Source: Bdellovibrio svalbardensis
Lineage (GTDB): Bacteria > Bdellovibrionota > Bdellovibrionia > Bdellovibrionales > Bdellovibrionaceae
NCBI RefSeq assembly: GCF_029531655.1
Contig: NZ_JANRMI010000002.1
Span: forward strand, 744,001-808,000
Direction: 5' to 3'
DNA: 64,000 bases
In this document: piece after piece, positions 8,162-16,404 of the stretch
Layout of the letters: every line of letters starts with the position of its first letter
Numbering within the stretch: the first letter of the stretch is position 1
Notes under the pieces: generated by a model
Told to the model about the DNA's origin: nothing
The model's database searches: none
What the model saw: only the letters and a program-made list of their open reading frames with translations
Translations under genes and position numbers: made by a program

Positions 8162-8428
8162 TTAGTCGCACCGACCAGTGAAAATTCTTGGTTTCTCTTC
8201 GCAAACTAAATCATTGCTGGTGGTATTTAATTTTTTAGTGCAGTCGTCGTAGCTGTACAGTTTTCTATATCGTTCGCAGGTTTGAATCGTTGAAAATCTA
8301 GCGTCTAGCACGCATCCATTTCCATCGGCCTCGCACACATAAAATTTGTATTTCGGCTGATATAGAAAATAGACAATGAAAGATAGGCCGAGAGCAATAG
8401 TTGCTAATAGTAGAGTCTTATATTTCAT
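8162..8428 (-). CDS. Small Cys-rich membrane-anchored protein
   Basis: 88 aa. One N-terminal TM or signal anchor (TLLLATIALGLSFIVYF), then about 60 residues outside the membrane with six cysteines, including YVCEADGNGCVLDAR and CERYRKLYSYDDC. The cysteine spacing suggests disulfides in the periplasm. It resembles in style the two-TM Cys-loop proteins at 16.4-18.9 kb and the Cys-rich anchor at 41579-41803. Function unknown. Confidence 0.6.
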   Translation of the reverse strand: MKYKTLLLATIALGLSFIVYFLYQPKYKFYVCEADGNGCVLDARFSTIQTCERYRKLYSYDDCTKKLNTTSNDLVCEEKPRIFTGRCD

Positions 8429-8644
8429 AATAACTAATTAGAGGAATGCATCGATTATCTGTCAAGAACAATGCGCCTGCAGGATGTAGAGTTTGAAGTG
8501 AAGTGCCGTGTCTTCAGCACTTCTTTGACCGAAGTTTGATTGTGTAACAATAAACAGATCTAAATTGAGATTTTTGAATGTGTATATACGATATCGTTTA
8601 GAACAATAGCAGAATTCCGATTAGAGGTTTGGTGGAGGTATCCC

Positions 8645-9703
8645 TTGAATCTTCTTTCTAAGTTTTTTGCATTTTGCGGAGTCATAATCTTCGGAATGGG
8701 CTCTCTCGTCTCTTTTGTCTGGATGTTTAAGGAAGGTTTCGTCGGTGGACTCATCTGGTTGATTATCTGTTTAGGTTTTACTGGATACTGCCTAAATGTA
8801 TTAAAAGCCAAAGTGCAGAATGTGTCCCCAAATGTTCCGTATGAGCCGCTTGGTTTTAAAAATGAAAATGACAAAAAGTTTGAGAAACTGGCCGACTACT
8901 ATATTAAAGACTCAATGAGATATATTCTGTCTAACGTGACTGCGAACAACTTCGCAACGTCAGTTTCTAAGATAGAAAAAGTATATGAAAATTGTGAAAA
9001 GTGCGGTGTAAGTTATCCGACAAGCCATATGAAGGAGAATGTTTCTGAAATCAAAGAAAGATTCGCTGCTGAAGTCAAAAAGGCTGAATTGAAAGAGCAA
9101 CAAGCTCGTATTAAGGAGCAAATCCGTGAAGAGCAGCGGGCTGAGAAGGAAAAAGAGGTTGTTCTCAAACGACTTGAAAATGAACAAAAGTCTATTGAAA
9201 GAGCTTTGGAGATTGCTTTAAAAAACACCAATGATGCTCACTCAGCTGAGATCGAAAAGCTCAAAGCTGAGTTGGTGGAAGCTCAGGCGAAAACAGAGCG
9301 TACAAAATCTCAAGCTCAGCTTACTAAGTCGGGAAATGTCTATGTGATCTCCAATATTGGTTCATTCGGTGAGCATATCTATAAGGTTGGTATGACCAGA
9401 AGGCTTGAGCCTTATGATCGGGTAGATGAGCTTGGTGATGCTTCTGTTCCATTCCCTTTTGACGTTCATATGATGATTCCTTGTGACGATGCTCCAGCTC
9501 TAGAGTCAGTGCTGCATGATGCATTAGAGTCTCATCGATTAAATAAAGTAAATTTAAGAAAGGAATTCTTCAAAGTTGAACTTTCTAAAATTAGCGAACT
9601 GGTAGAAAAGCATCACGCGAAGGTTGAGTGCTTGGAAATTCCGGATGCAATTGAATACAGAGAAACCGTTCTCGTTTCTAAAAAAGATGGTAGTGCTGCT
9701 TAG
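8645..9703 (+). CDS. T5orf172 (GIY-YIG-like) coiled-coil membrane protein
   Basis: 352 aa, TTG start with GGAGG 6 bases upstream. Two N-terminal TM helices (about residues 4-24 and 31-50) are followed by a long Lys/Glu coiled coil (about 125-215), then a C-terminal T5orf172 domain: GNVYVISNIGSFGEHIYKVG, then RVDELGDASVPFPFDVH. This domain is a GIY-YIG nuclease relative found in phage proteins and with DUF4041 in accessory loci. The next gene, 27 bases on, is also a membrane coiled-coil protein. A defence or DNA-cleavage role is possible but not shown. Confidence 0.8.
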   Translation: MNLLSKFFAFCGVIIFGMGSLVSFVWMFKEGFVGGLIWLIICLGFTGYCLNVLKAKVQNVSPNVPYEPLGFKNENDKKFEKLADYYIKDSMRYILSNVTANNFATSVSKIEKVYENCEKCGVSYPTSHMKENVSEIKERFAAEVKKAELKEQQARIKEQIREEQRAEKEKEVVLKRLENEQKSIERALEIALKNTNDAHSAEIEKLKAELVEAQAKTERTKSQAQLTKSGNVYVISNIGSFGEHIYKVGMTRRLEPYDRVDELGDASVPFPFDVHMMIPCDDAPALESVLHDALESHRLNKVNLRKEFFKVELSKISELVEKHHAKVECLEIPDAIEYRETVLVSKKDGSAA

Positions 9704-9730
9704 ATAATGATTTTGCTTTAGAGGAATATT

Positions 9731-10642
9731 GTGGAAGTAAAGCTTAGTAAAGGTGTCGATGATTTAATGCCCGAGGCTCTTAAGAACCGCTTTGGTGACC
9801 CCATTCTTGGGACATATAGTGTTTCTTTCATTATATATAACTGGAGAATATTCGTTCTACTTTTGTCCGATAAAAATGTTGATCAGAAAATTGGTGATAT
9901 TGGGCGTCTGTTGCACCCATCATTTGCATGGGGGAGTCCGGTATATGAGTTCATTTTTCCGAATATATGGACTTTTATTTGTCATCCTTTTGTAACGCCA
10001 TTGATTTTTGCGGCATGGATTTTATTTGGAATGCCATACTATTTTAGACGCTTGTATCAATGGCTTTTAAAAAGAAAGGTTTTGGCAACTAATGATCGGT
10101 ATTCTGAGGAAACGAAACTTAGCCCAATTGCGAAAAAGATTTCTGATCTTGAGGAAAGGCTTAATAAAGAATTGCAACGGAATGGCGAGTATATTGTTTC
10201 TACAAATAACCAACAAGATCTGCTTGATAGATTGAAGCAACAGGTAGCTTCCTTAGAAAAACAAAAATCAGAGTATGATCAGACTGTAGCTGCTTTGAGA
10301 AGTGAGCTATCAGAGAACTTGAAATTCAACAAAGAATTAATTAAAGACCTAAAGTCAATAGGTGATGGTGAGGCAGATGAAGGTGAAAAAGATCCAGTTT
10401 CGAAAATCGTTGATTTGTTTCGTAAGCAGCCAGATCTGGCAGAGTCTTTTGTTGAGATAACTGATCAAATAATTAGTAGTAATATTCGTACTTCTTCTGC
10501 GTTTGCATCTTCCCGAGCTAAGAGTATCGCGAGCTCTGCAAAATTAGGACTTATAGAGAAGAATGAACGGTTTAGTAGGTGGGAAATAACCAAACTCGGT
10601 AACGAAGTTCTAAAGGTATTAAGTTTTGCAAATTCAAAATAG
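9731..10642 (+). CDS. Membrane coiled-coil protein with winged-helix-like end
   Basis: 303 aa, GTG start with AGAGGA upstream. One or two hydrophobic segments occur in the first 110 residues (PFVTPLIFAAWILFGMPYY is the clear TM). A coiled coil follows (LLDRLKQQVASLEKQKSEYD), and the last 60 residues look like a small winged helix: SSAKLGLIEKNERFSRWEIT, then KLGNEVLKVL. It is probably co-transcribed with the T5orf172 gene. The membrane plus coiled-coil layout is shared by both, suggesting they act together. No family recognised. Confidence 0.6.
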   Translation: MEVKLSKGVDDLMPEALKNRFGDPILGTYSVSFIIYNWRIFVLLLSDKNVDQKIGDIGRLLHPSFAWGSPVYEFIFPNIWTFICHPFVTPLIFAAWILFGMPYYFRRLYQWLLKRKVLATNDRYSEETKLSPIAKKISDLEERLNKELQRNGEYIVSTNNQQDLLDRLKQQVASLEKQKSEYDQTVAALRSELSENLKFNKELIKDLKSIGDGEADEGEKDPVSKIVDLFRKQPDLAESFVEITDQIISSNIRTSSAFASSRAKSIASSAKLGLIEKNERFSRWEITKLGNEVLKVLSFANSK

Positions 10643-10652
10643 CGAGGCAGTC

Positions 10653-10775
10653 GGTTGATCAAAAGTAGGGAAGATTAAGGCGGAGGTTCGAGGTCACGAC
10701 TGAGGCGTATGTGTCTATACGTCGTGGGAGTGGACTCGTGCTGACAACGAAGAGGTTACCTGCTTTTCATCAACC
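10653..10775 (-). repeat. Family A palindromic repeat, copy A3 (reverse)
   Basis: Outer arms GGTTGATCAAAAGTAG and TGCTTTTCATCAACC; centre GGCGTATGTGTCTATACGTC. It begins 11 bases after the stop of the forward gene ending at 10642, in the opposite orientation to that gene. Confidence 0.9.
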
Positions 10776-10780
10776 GAAAA

Positions 10781-10817
10781 AGGGGACTGGTTAAAGGAGA
10801 ATAAAACCAGCCCCCTC
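10781..10817 (-). terminator. Rho-independent terminator
   Basis: Read on the minus strand: stem AGGGGGCTGGTT with AACCAGTCCCCT, followed by TTTTT. It would end transcripts coming from the 11034-11687 gene through repeat A4. Confidence 0.6.
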
Positions 10818-10913
10818 CGGTAGAAAACACGTGAATGATTTAATTTACTAGTCCCCGCAAACCTCCCATCAATCTTTATTTCATTTTTTATCTTGAGAAT
10901 CCCAACTATCAAA

Positions 10914-11033
10914 TCGAGCAAAAGGGCGAGTATACGAGGCGAAGGCTTTGAGGCTGTGACCAAGGCGTACGAGTCAGTACGTTGCGGGATCAGATCAAAG
11001 TCTTTTACGAAGTAGGTTCGCCCTTTTCATCGA
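10914..11033 (-). repeat. Family A palindromic repeat, copy A4 (reverse)
   Basis: It abuts the stop codon of the minus-strand gene at 11034, and in that gene's orientation reads CGATGAAAAGGGCG...CGCCCTTTTGCTCG. Centre AACGTACTGACTCGTACGCC. Sense orientation with the gene, like most copies. Confidence 0.85.
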
Positions 11034-11687
11034 TTACCGAAGGCTTGTGATTCGCTTGGTTCTAGCCTTCGGATGAATTTTCAATTCGTTTGTGTAGTCG
11101 ACCTTTGGTCTCACCAAAGCCCTCTCTGCATAAACTTCGCGCTCGTTGCCTTTTTGTTCGTCTTGGCCTTCAGAGCTTTCAACCTTCGTCATTACGTCAT
11201 ACTGTTTAACTGCGTAGCTGATGATGACCTCGCCGTTTCTGATGGCGTCTACTCTAAAAACCAAAACACCTCTTGCTACTGTTGTGTTTAAAATCACCGA
11301 GTAGGTGTGATTCACTTGAAGAAGTACAGCTTTGCTGAAGTTGTGAGTTCTACCTGTGATCAGGTCCGGAACAATGGCGTTCTTAAGAGTGATATTCTCC
11401 AGATTTGTGTCGCCGATATCTGCTAAGAACGAAAGATTTGGTCCTTGATATCCAGACTGCATCACCACGAAGTCAGTTTTATTTGTCGTAAGAACCAACT
11501 CCGGATCGTTTCCCTTATAAGCGTAGCTAGACAAATACAAACGGAAGTTCTTTGTCTGATCTTCGTCTCTTGATCCTGAAAGGGCGACGGTCTTGATTGT
11601 GTTGAGGGTGGGTAGGTTTTCGGCGGCCTTTACGGAAATAGTCAATAAAGAGGCCATTAAAAAAGAGATTGTGATTGGGAGTTTCAT
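11034..11687 (-). CDS. Secreted hypothetical protein
   Basis: 217 aa with a clear signal peptide (ITISFLMASLLTISVKAAEN, cleavage after AA). The mature part is predicted all-beta, with segments such as VALSGSRDEDQTKNFRLYLS and HTYSVILNTTVARGVLVFRV, and a basic C-terminal tail (HPKARTKRITSLR). No catalytic motif seen. It stands alone in the minus orientation, closed by repeat A4 and the terminator at 10781-10817. Probably periplasmic; function unknown. Confidence 0.65.
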   Translation of the reverse strand: MKLPITISFLMASLLTISVKAAENLPTLNTIKTVALSGSRDEDQTKNFRLYLSSYAYKGNDPELVLTTNKTDFVVMQSGYQGPNLSFLADIGDTNLENITLKNAIVPDLITGRTHNFSKAVLLQVNHTYSVILNTTVARGVLVFRVDAIRNGEVIISYAVKQYDVMTKVESSEGQDEQKGNEREVYAERALVRPKVDYTNELKIHPKARTKRITSLR

Positions 11688-11858
11688 ATAGAGGTCCTTG
11701 TCTGTGGGATGTGGTCGTCCCGGTTAAAGTTCGTGACGGACCCATAGAGCAGGAGTGGTGCCGGGCTGGAGGGCGGTTATATTGGAGATGGGGGTGTTTG
11801 GGCGGGGAATTTATCGGATTTAGGACTTTATTCTCAGACCAGAGACCGCCCGGCACAA
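11688..11858. other. Short upstream region; no gene supported
   Basis: Upstream of the secreted gene ending at 11687. A G-rich stretch and an imperfect inverted pair (GGTTATATTGGAGATGG region) are present. An open frame on the plus strand continues into repeat A5, but its composition is repeat-like and I do not call it. Confidence 0.4.
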
Positions 11859-11980
11859 GGATGGTGAAAAGGGCTCATTTGCTTCGTTGTCGGCTCGAGT
11901 CCTCTCCCGCAACGTACTACTCGTACGCCTTGGTCGTGAACTCAAAACTCCGCCTCGCACCTGAATCCTTTTGATCATCC
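11859..11980 (+). repeat. Family A palindromic repeat, copy A5
   Basis: Arms GGATGGTGAAAAGGG and TCCTTTTGATCATCC; centre AACGTACTACTCGTACGCC. The inner block CTTCGTTGTCGGCTCGAG matches the family. Followed by B2. Confidence 0.9.
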
Positions 11981-12009
11981 TGGGGAATGTGCAGTGATAA
12001 ATACAGCTC

Positions 12010-12118
12010 ATCGTAAACTCCGAAAAGGTTTGAGGGCACGGCCAAGCCTGTGTGGTCGAACCCGCTCTACATAAGAACATATTCAAGGCATTGAGTATGA
12101 TCTTATCGCCAAACATGA
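12010..12118 (+). repeat. Family B element, copy B2, with downstream promoter-like box
   Basis: It begins ATCGTAAAC, has TCGAACCCGCTCTACATAAG, a hairpin, then TTATCGCCAAACATG. Just downstream is TAGACAATCCTTTATTTAC, identical to the sequence following B3, and then TATAAT. B plus this box probably drives the gene at 12223. Confidence 0.75.
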
Positions 12119-12222
12119 TTTCCCCGTTCTGTAGTCCGAGGTAGACAATCCTTTATTTACAACACAATATAATCTTAAATGAGTTTCGCCAAAGGATTTT
12201 GAGCTAGTCACGGGATTTCTGA

Positions 12223-12834
12223 ATGATTAAAGTATCGCCGAAAATATTGGCCTCTTCTTACTTAGTATACCTGTTTCGGCGGTTTCGATATTGTGGTGGC
12301 TGGTCGGCAATTACATGGCTAAAGGCATATAGCGTAACCATCGCGTTGGCTTTTTTAACTGCGAAGGTTAGTCCATCGAGTATTGGGGTGGGACTTTCTC
12401 AAGTTGTACTTAATGCTCTTCTTTTTGGTTCGTTGTTTTTTGTGACCATATTTTTAGTGGGTGGAATTACGCTTTATCTTTTTCTCTGGAATACTTCTTG
12501 GCAATATGGCGATAAAGCGGTTCTAGTGAAAAGCATTTTTGGTTCAAAGGAATATCAATATTCTCAAATTAAGAAGACTACATTAGAGTCTCGTTATATG
12601 GCCATTTTAACAATTGAACTGCCGGATGCTACGTTTCACCGCACAACACACTGGTTTGGACGAGATCGTACTGATTGGAATGAGTTTGTGAATTTCTTGT
12701 CTCGGCAAAATGGAGAGGTTCGAGAAAATATTTTTGTTTCCTACTTCAGAGGATTTAAACAGTTTGAAAAAAAGCTTTCAGCAGATGAAGCCTATTCGTT
12801 CTTTGAGGATGGCTTTCCAAAGATTGGGTTTTAG
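12223..12834 (+). CDS. Membrane protein, possible PH-like domain
   Basis: 203 aa. Two TM helices (about residues 25-45 and 58-82, FGSLFFVTIFLVGGITLYLF) are followed by about 110 cytoplasmic residues with a bacterial PH-like pattern: SIFGSKEYQYSQIKKTTLES. The layout resembles the 121 aa protein at 17678. Located downstream of an A-B pair, which probably supplies its promoter. Function unknown; the PH-like reading is tentative. Confidence 0.6.
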   Translation: MIKVSPKILASSYLVYLFRRFRYCGGWSAITWLKAYSVTIALAFLTAKVSPSSIGVGLSQVVLNALLFGSLFFVTIFLVGGITLYLFLWNTSWQYGDKAVLVKSIFGSKEYQYSQIKKTTLESRYMAILTIELPDATFHRTTHWFGRDRTDWNEFVNFLSRQNGEVRENIFVSYFRGFKQFEKKLSADEAYSFFEDGFPKIGF

Positions 12835-12961
12835 TCGTCGGATGCACGATACCGCCTTGGCGATCCCCATTTTGTATTCAAGAAATTGATTGATTGTGGA
12901 CACACTTTGCTGGTTCAATATCTTTACTGGGTTTTGATGTTTTGCTTTTGAGAGGTGTTCT

Positions 12962-13231
12962 TTGGCTTCCAAGAAAATGTTTCGGGATTATATTCGTGAT
13001 GCGCGCATCTCCTCTGGTCTCTCTCAAGGCGATGTTGCTTCTAAACTTGGCTATTCCACTCCGCAGTTCATTAGTAATTGGGAGCGTGGGGTTAGTATGC
13101 CGCCGATTGATAGTTTGAAGACGATTGCGAAGATGTACCAAATTTCCCCCGAAGAACTATTCGAAACGATGGAAGCTGAGATCGTTAAAGATCTTAAACT
13201 AAGCCTACACAAAAAGTTTAAAACGGCTTAG
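12962..13231 (+). CDS. XRE-family HTH regulator
   Basis: 89 aa, TTG start with GAGAGG 6 bases upstream; an in-frame ATG at 12977 is the alternative. A typical Cro/C1 helix-turn-helix spans about residues 8-62: YIRDARISSGLSQGDVASKL, then WERGVSMPPIDSLKTIAKMY. Short acidic/basic tail and no effector domain, so probably a small DNA-binding repressor. It could control neighbouring accessory genes; no operator was identified. Its stop is followed by repeat A6. Confidence 0.85.
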   Translation: MASKKMFRDYIRDARISSGLSQGDVASKLGYSTPQFISNWERGVSMPPIDSLKTIAKMYQISPEELFETMEAEIVKDLKLSLHKKFKTA

Positions 13232-13235
13232 TCAG

Positions 13236-13358
13236 CGGGAGCTGATAAAGCTCCATCTGCTTCGTTGTCGAGAACCTTCCTTCACTGCGACCTACTGACC
13301 AGTAGGCCTCGCTTCGAAAGAACCTCTCCGCCTCTCATCTGAAGCTTTCTTAGCCCCC
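13236..13358 (+). repeat. Family A palindromic repeat, copy A6 (diverged)
   Basis: It starts 5 bases after the HTH gene stop. Outer arms are changed (GGGAGCTGATAAAGCT / AGCTTTCTTAGCCCC) but still pair. The inner CATCTGCTTCGTTGTCGAG block and the centre CCTACTGACCAGTAGG fit the family. The arm changes are partly compensatory. Confidence 0.8.
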
Positions 13359-13385
13359 TTGGTGTGTAGTCGCTAATCAAATTCA

Positions 13386-13500
13386 ATATCGTAAACAATC
13401 CTAAAAGTCTGAACGGATGCCGCAGGCTTATCCGTACACCCGATCTACATATGATCTAGCTCAAAGCCTTGAGGTAGATCATATCGCCAACCGTTTGTTC
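13386..13500 (+). repeat. Family B element, copy B3, with downstream promoter-like box
   Basis: It begins ATCGTAAACAATCC, has ACACCCGATCTACATATG, the hairpin GATCTAGCTCAA...TTGAGGTAGATC and ATATCGCCAACCG. TAGACAATCCTTTATTTAC follows, as after B2. It precedes the gene at 13644. Confidence 0.75.
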
Positions 13501-13643
13501 TCTTTTTCTTGGCTATAGACAATCCTTTATTTACCCCTCAATATTATCTCATGAGGTGGATTAAGTTAAGGGGTTCAGGTCATAGCCACTCCTGGAGGGT
13601 CAATTCAAATGAACAATGGTGGAAGAGTTATAAAGGGATTAAT

Positions 13644-14027
13644 ATGTCCTCTATGAGTAAATTTGCGATTATTTTATGTGCTATGATCAGCCTTGCCTAT
13701 CCGGATGTTTTTGCCACGAAATGCCTTAAGGCTCAGACGATGGAAGAGTTAAAGAACGATTTTCCAGTTGTTATTCGCGGAAAAGTATCAAAGAGAGTAA
13801 AGATTAATGAAAGCTCATTTGCTCTGAAGATAACAGTACAAAAGCTCCTTAAAGGTATATTGAAACAGAAAGAGGTAAATGCTGTTGAGGTTCATTACGG
13901 AAGGGGTTTTTGGAGAACTTATGAAGTTGGCAATGAATATACTTTCCCGATTGATACAGAAGGTAAAAGCGGTACTTATGAAGTAGTTGTGCCTGGCGAT
14001 GGATGTCCTGCCTTGCCTGCAAATTAA
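13644..14027 (+). CDS. Secreted protein, possible TIMP/NTR-like
   Basis: 127 aa from the ATG at 13644 (AAGGGA upstream). Signal peptide FAIILCAMISLAYPDVFATK, then a mature domain that starts close to Cys and has a beta-rich body: FPVVIRGKVSKRVKINESSF, VEVHYGRGFWRTYEVGNEYT and a C-terminal VVPGDGCPAL. An early Cys, one long beta-barrel and a late Cys resemble bacterial NTR/TIMP-like domains, but this is by eye. Strong terminator downstream at 14084. Confidence 0.6.
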   Translation: MSSMSKFAIILCAMISLAYPDVFATKCLKAQTMEELKNDFPVVIRGKVSKRVKINESSFALKITVQKLLKGILKQKEVNAVEVHYGRGFWRTYEVGNEYTFPIDTEGKSGTYEVVVPGDGCPALPAN

Positions 14028-14083
14028 GTTTTAAAAAACTTGGTAAAGTTTCCATCAAAAGAAACAAATTGAGACTTCTGCTA

Positions 14084-14112
14084 AACAGGCCCGGTGGGCC
14101 TGTTTTTTTATT
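14084..14112 (+). terminator. Rho-independent terminator
   Basis: Stem ACAGGCCC / GGGCCTGT with loop GGT, followed by seven Ts. It ends the 13644-14027 gene. Confidence 0.9.
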
Positions 14113-14141
14113 TGAGCGCGAACTGCTCAATCCTGGGATAT

Positions 14142-14230
14142 CGCTTCATAATCTTCGAATCCTCCATTTGGCGGAGGTCCAGTCTCTTTAAGTAACTTGT
14201 TCTGTGGGAATACATAGAATAGTGTTTATA
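14142..14230 (+). repeat. Duplicated leader D1
   Basis: About 89 bp nearly identical to 16315-16403 (D2). The shared core includes GGCGGAGGTCCAGTCTCTTT and CTTGTTCTGTGGGAATACAT, and both copies end GTGTTTATA just before a start codon. Probably a duplicated promoter/leader. Confidence 0.85.
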
Positions 14231-14233
14231 TTG

Positions 14234-15265
14234 ATGATTGCGAATATCTTCTTTGTCATTCTTGGAATCTTCAGCGCTTCTCATGCTGAGCCCAACTTCA
14301 ACCGTGAGCCGCTAATGCTCAACATTGGGGATTCTTTCTGTCGGGGTGACTTTGAGCAATTTGATCGGTACATTAAAGACGTTCCTCCTGACAATCCTTT
14401 CTATTTGCAATATCAGCTCGCGGGCTTAAATACTCCAAATGGTCTTGCTCTAGTCACTCGGCGGATGCAAGAGTCCCCAAAAGATCTCAGTCAAATTTCA
14501 AATCTGGATCGATTGCTCTTTGGGGTGGCGATGACACAATTTGAAAATCCAGATAAATCGAGGATAAGGCAGTTTTTGGATTTTAAATCAAATAACCGCA
14601 TCCTAGAGATTTATCGCCAAGAGATCCTGGGCCTCATTGATTCTGATGCTGGGAAGAGTTTGGCGATCTCAATTGATGCTTTCGCGGCACTGCCATATCT
14701 GGACAGTGGCATTCTTAAAAGTATCTATAATCTAGGAATTAGATATAAAGACCGAGAGAGAATCTTAGGTCAGTTTTCACAGTTCGTCGATAAATTCCCT
14801 GACAACTCCTCTGAGAAATATGTTCTTATGGCTTACCGTGAGCTTGTTCCATTAAATCAGAAAGACAAATTAGCTTACTATGAATACTCAAAGAAAGCTT
14901 TTGAGCTTTGTAAGTATGATTCAGAAATAGCAATCTTACATATTGGAAGTCTCATATCCCAAAACAAGTTGGGTGAAGCTGAAATGGTGCTCAGAGAGCA
15001 AATAAAGATTCGTCCAAATTATAGCGCTTATTTTGACTATTACCTAGGAAAGATTCTTTTAGAGAAAGGTTCCAAGGCAGAAGCTTTGAGTTTTCTTAAT
15101 GAAGCCAATCGCAAACGGGGAATGCTGGCCAGCGACTATCAATCTAAACTTGATGATCTCATCTCAAAGGCAAATGGTTTTAACTGGTTCTATCCAGCAA
15201 TTGCTCTGGTTCTTATTGTGGCAGGTGGGGTCGTGATTAGTCTCCGAAGAAGGAAGATCGAATGA
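14234..15265 (+). CDS. TPR-like periplasmic protein with C-terminal TM
   Basis: 343 aa from the ATG at 14234, which matches the position of the start after the duplicated leader D2; a GTG at 14204 lies inside the leader. Signal sequence IANIFFVILGIFSASHAEP, then a long helical body with TPR-like pairs near the end (YLGKILLEKGSKAEALSFLN), then a TM helix (AIALVLIVAGGVVISLRRRK). Mostly periplasmic with a short cytoplasmic tail. The stop overlaps the ATG of a truncated gene copy (ATGA). Function unknown. Confidence 0.7.
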   Translation: MIANIFFVILGIFSASHAEPNFNREPLMLNIGDSFCRGDFEQFDRYIKDVPPDNPFYLQYQLAGLNTPNGLALVTRRMQESPKDLSQISNLDRLLFGVAMTQFENPDKSRIRQFLDFKSNNRILEIYRQEILGLIDSDAGKSLAISIDAFAALPYLDSGILKSIYNLGIRYKDRERILGQFSQFVDKFPDNSSEKYVLMAYRELVPLNQKDKLAYYEYSKKAFELCKYDSEIAILHIGSLISQNKLGEAEMVLREQIKIRPNYSAYFDYYLGKILLEKGSKAEALSFLNEANRKRGMLASDYQSKLDDLISKANGFNWFYPAIALVLIVAGGVVISLRRRKIE

Positions 15266-15315
15266 CCAGAATCCTACTTAAATTTGCTAGTGCCTATCAG
15301 TGGTTGGCTTTATGA
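15262..15315 (+). pseudogene. Truncated copy of the 16617-17129 membrane gene
   Basis: The first 16-17 codons (MTRILLKFASAYQWLAL) match 16617 onward at all but one or two bases, then a stop follows at a new junction. Like the intact copy, its ATG overlaps the stop of the gene before it. It marks the breakpoint of a segmental duplication. Confidence 0.85.
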
Positions 15316-15659
15316 TGTTGGCTTTGACTCCAGACTTACCGACTGGGGGGCTGTTTGAGGGCTTAACTTTTAAGGAATCTTTTGCCGTTACTTCTTCAGT
15401 AAGCGCGATTGTAAAAGGGTCTGCGAAGGACGGAAGCTTTTTGAACAACTTCTATGATTTTTATATCAATGATTACGGGATGAGTTTAGGATTTGCCGCA
15501 GCTGGAACAGTGCTTCCAAATGCGATACCAGAGGTGTATGATTATGTGAAATATCCAATATATGCAATTGGAGCTGCGAGTTGGTATAGTGGTTATCAGA
15601 ACGTAAACTGTGACCCTAAAACTGGTGGTGATCCTAGGAGTGCTGAGTGCAGAAAATAG
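15312..15659 (+). CDS. Hypothetical protein at a duplication junction
   Basis: 115 aa from the ATG at 15312; a GTG at 15300 lies inside the truncated duplicate, so the present start may have been created by the rearrangement. It is Gly/Ala-rich with a hydrophobic middle (YGMSLGFAAAGTVLPNAIPE) and ends in a Cys pair (NVNCDPKTGGDPRSAEC). It could be the surviving C-terminal part of a longer gene. It overlaps the next gene by 13 bases. Function unknown. Confidence 0.45.
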   Translation: MMLALTPDLPTGGLFEGLTFKESFAVTSSVSAIVKGSAKDGSFLNNFYDFYINDYGMSLGFAAAGTVLPNAIPEVYDYVKYPIYAIGAASWYSGYQNVNCDPKTGGDPRSAECRK

Positions 15660-16255
15660 TAGCGATTGTTATGATGATTGTTGTAGGTGGTTGTGTATCG
15701 ATTCCAAAAGAGTCTGTATTAAAGCCGACTAGCAATCCCACGAAATATTGTGTCGCCGTAGATTTTGATCGGCTTCGCGAGGGGCCTGTGTCTAGGGAAA
15801 TTGAACCGCTGCCAATGGATCCGACTTTGGTGGCGATGTATCGCAAAGGCTTGCGAAAATTTGGAATTGAAACTGAATGCTCAAATCCTTCAGACTCTTT
15901 TAGGTTCACCTACATAGTTAAAGGCGGTGCTAAGATACCGTCTTTTGAAATGGTGATGTACATGGTTTCAATTGTCACCCTTGGGATAGTGCCAGCGAAA
16001 GCAGACATGATTGTGGATATGACATACCACCACGAACGAGCCGGTAGAAATGTTGGTTCCGTGAACTACCTGGTTCCAGTTACGCAGTGGATGTCAATTT
16101 TTACGATCCCAAAAGAGATTTCGCAAAACAAGGAAGCCAGAGAAGTTTATGATATAAGCAACTACTGGGATAGTATCATCGTCGCCAAGACAGCGAGTGC
16201 TATTCTTGGTGAGTTGGAGATTGAATCAACGCAGAGTCGGCGTGATGCGCATTAA
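15647..16255 (+). CDS. Lipoprotein, hypothetical
   Basis: 202 aa, GTG start with AGGAG 9 bases upstream, overlapping the preceding stop. Lipobox VVGGC at residues 12-16, so exported and lipidated. The mature part is mixed alpha/beta with a hydrophobic stretch (MVMYMVSIVTLGIVPAKADM) that may be a TM or amphipathic segment. No recognised motif. Followed by duplicated leader D2. Confidence 0.65.
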   Translation: MQKIVAIVMMIVVGGCVSIPKESVLKPTSNPTKYCVAVDFDRLREGPVSREIEPLPMDPTLVAMYRKGLRKFGIETECSNPSDSFRFTYIVKGGAKIPSFEMVMYMVSIVTLGIVPAKADMIVDMTYHHERAGRNVGSVNYLVPVTQWMSIFTIPKEISQNKEAREVYDISNYWDSIIVAKTASAILGELEIESTQSRRDAH

Positions 16256-16314
16256 GGAAGTGGAAGAATTTCTTTGATATTCTTTCATTCACGCATCCTG
16301 AACTCGGACCCGAT

Positions 16315-16403
16315 CGCTTCGTGATCTTCGAATCTTCCGCATGGCGGAGGTCCAGTCTCTTTAAGTAACTTGTTCTGTGGGAATACATAGAATAGTGTTT
16401 ATA
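16315..16403 (+). repeat. Duplicated leader D2
   Basis: Near-identical to D1 at 14142-14230. It precedes the small-membrane-protein operon that starts at 16405. Confidence 0.85.
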
Positions 16404-16404
16404 T

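Noticed and set aside
11675-11974. Plus-strand open frame over repeat A5
   Set aside because: Made of repeat and G-rich DNA, no ribosome site.
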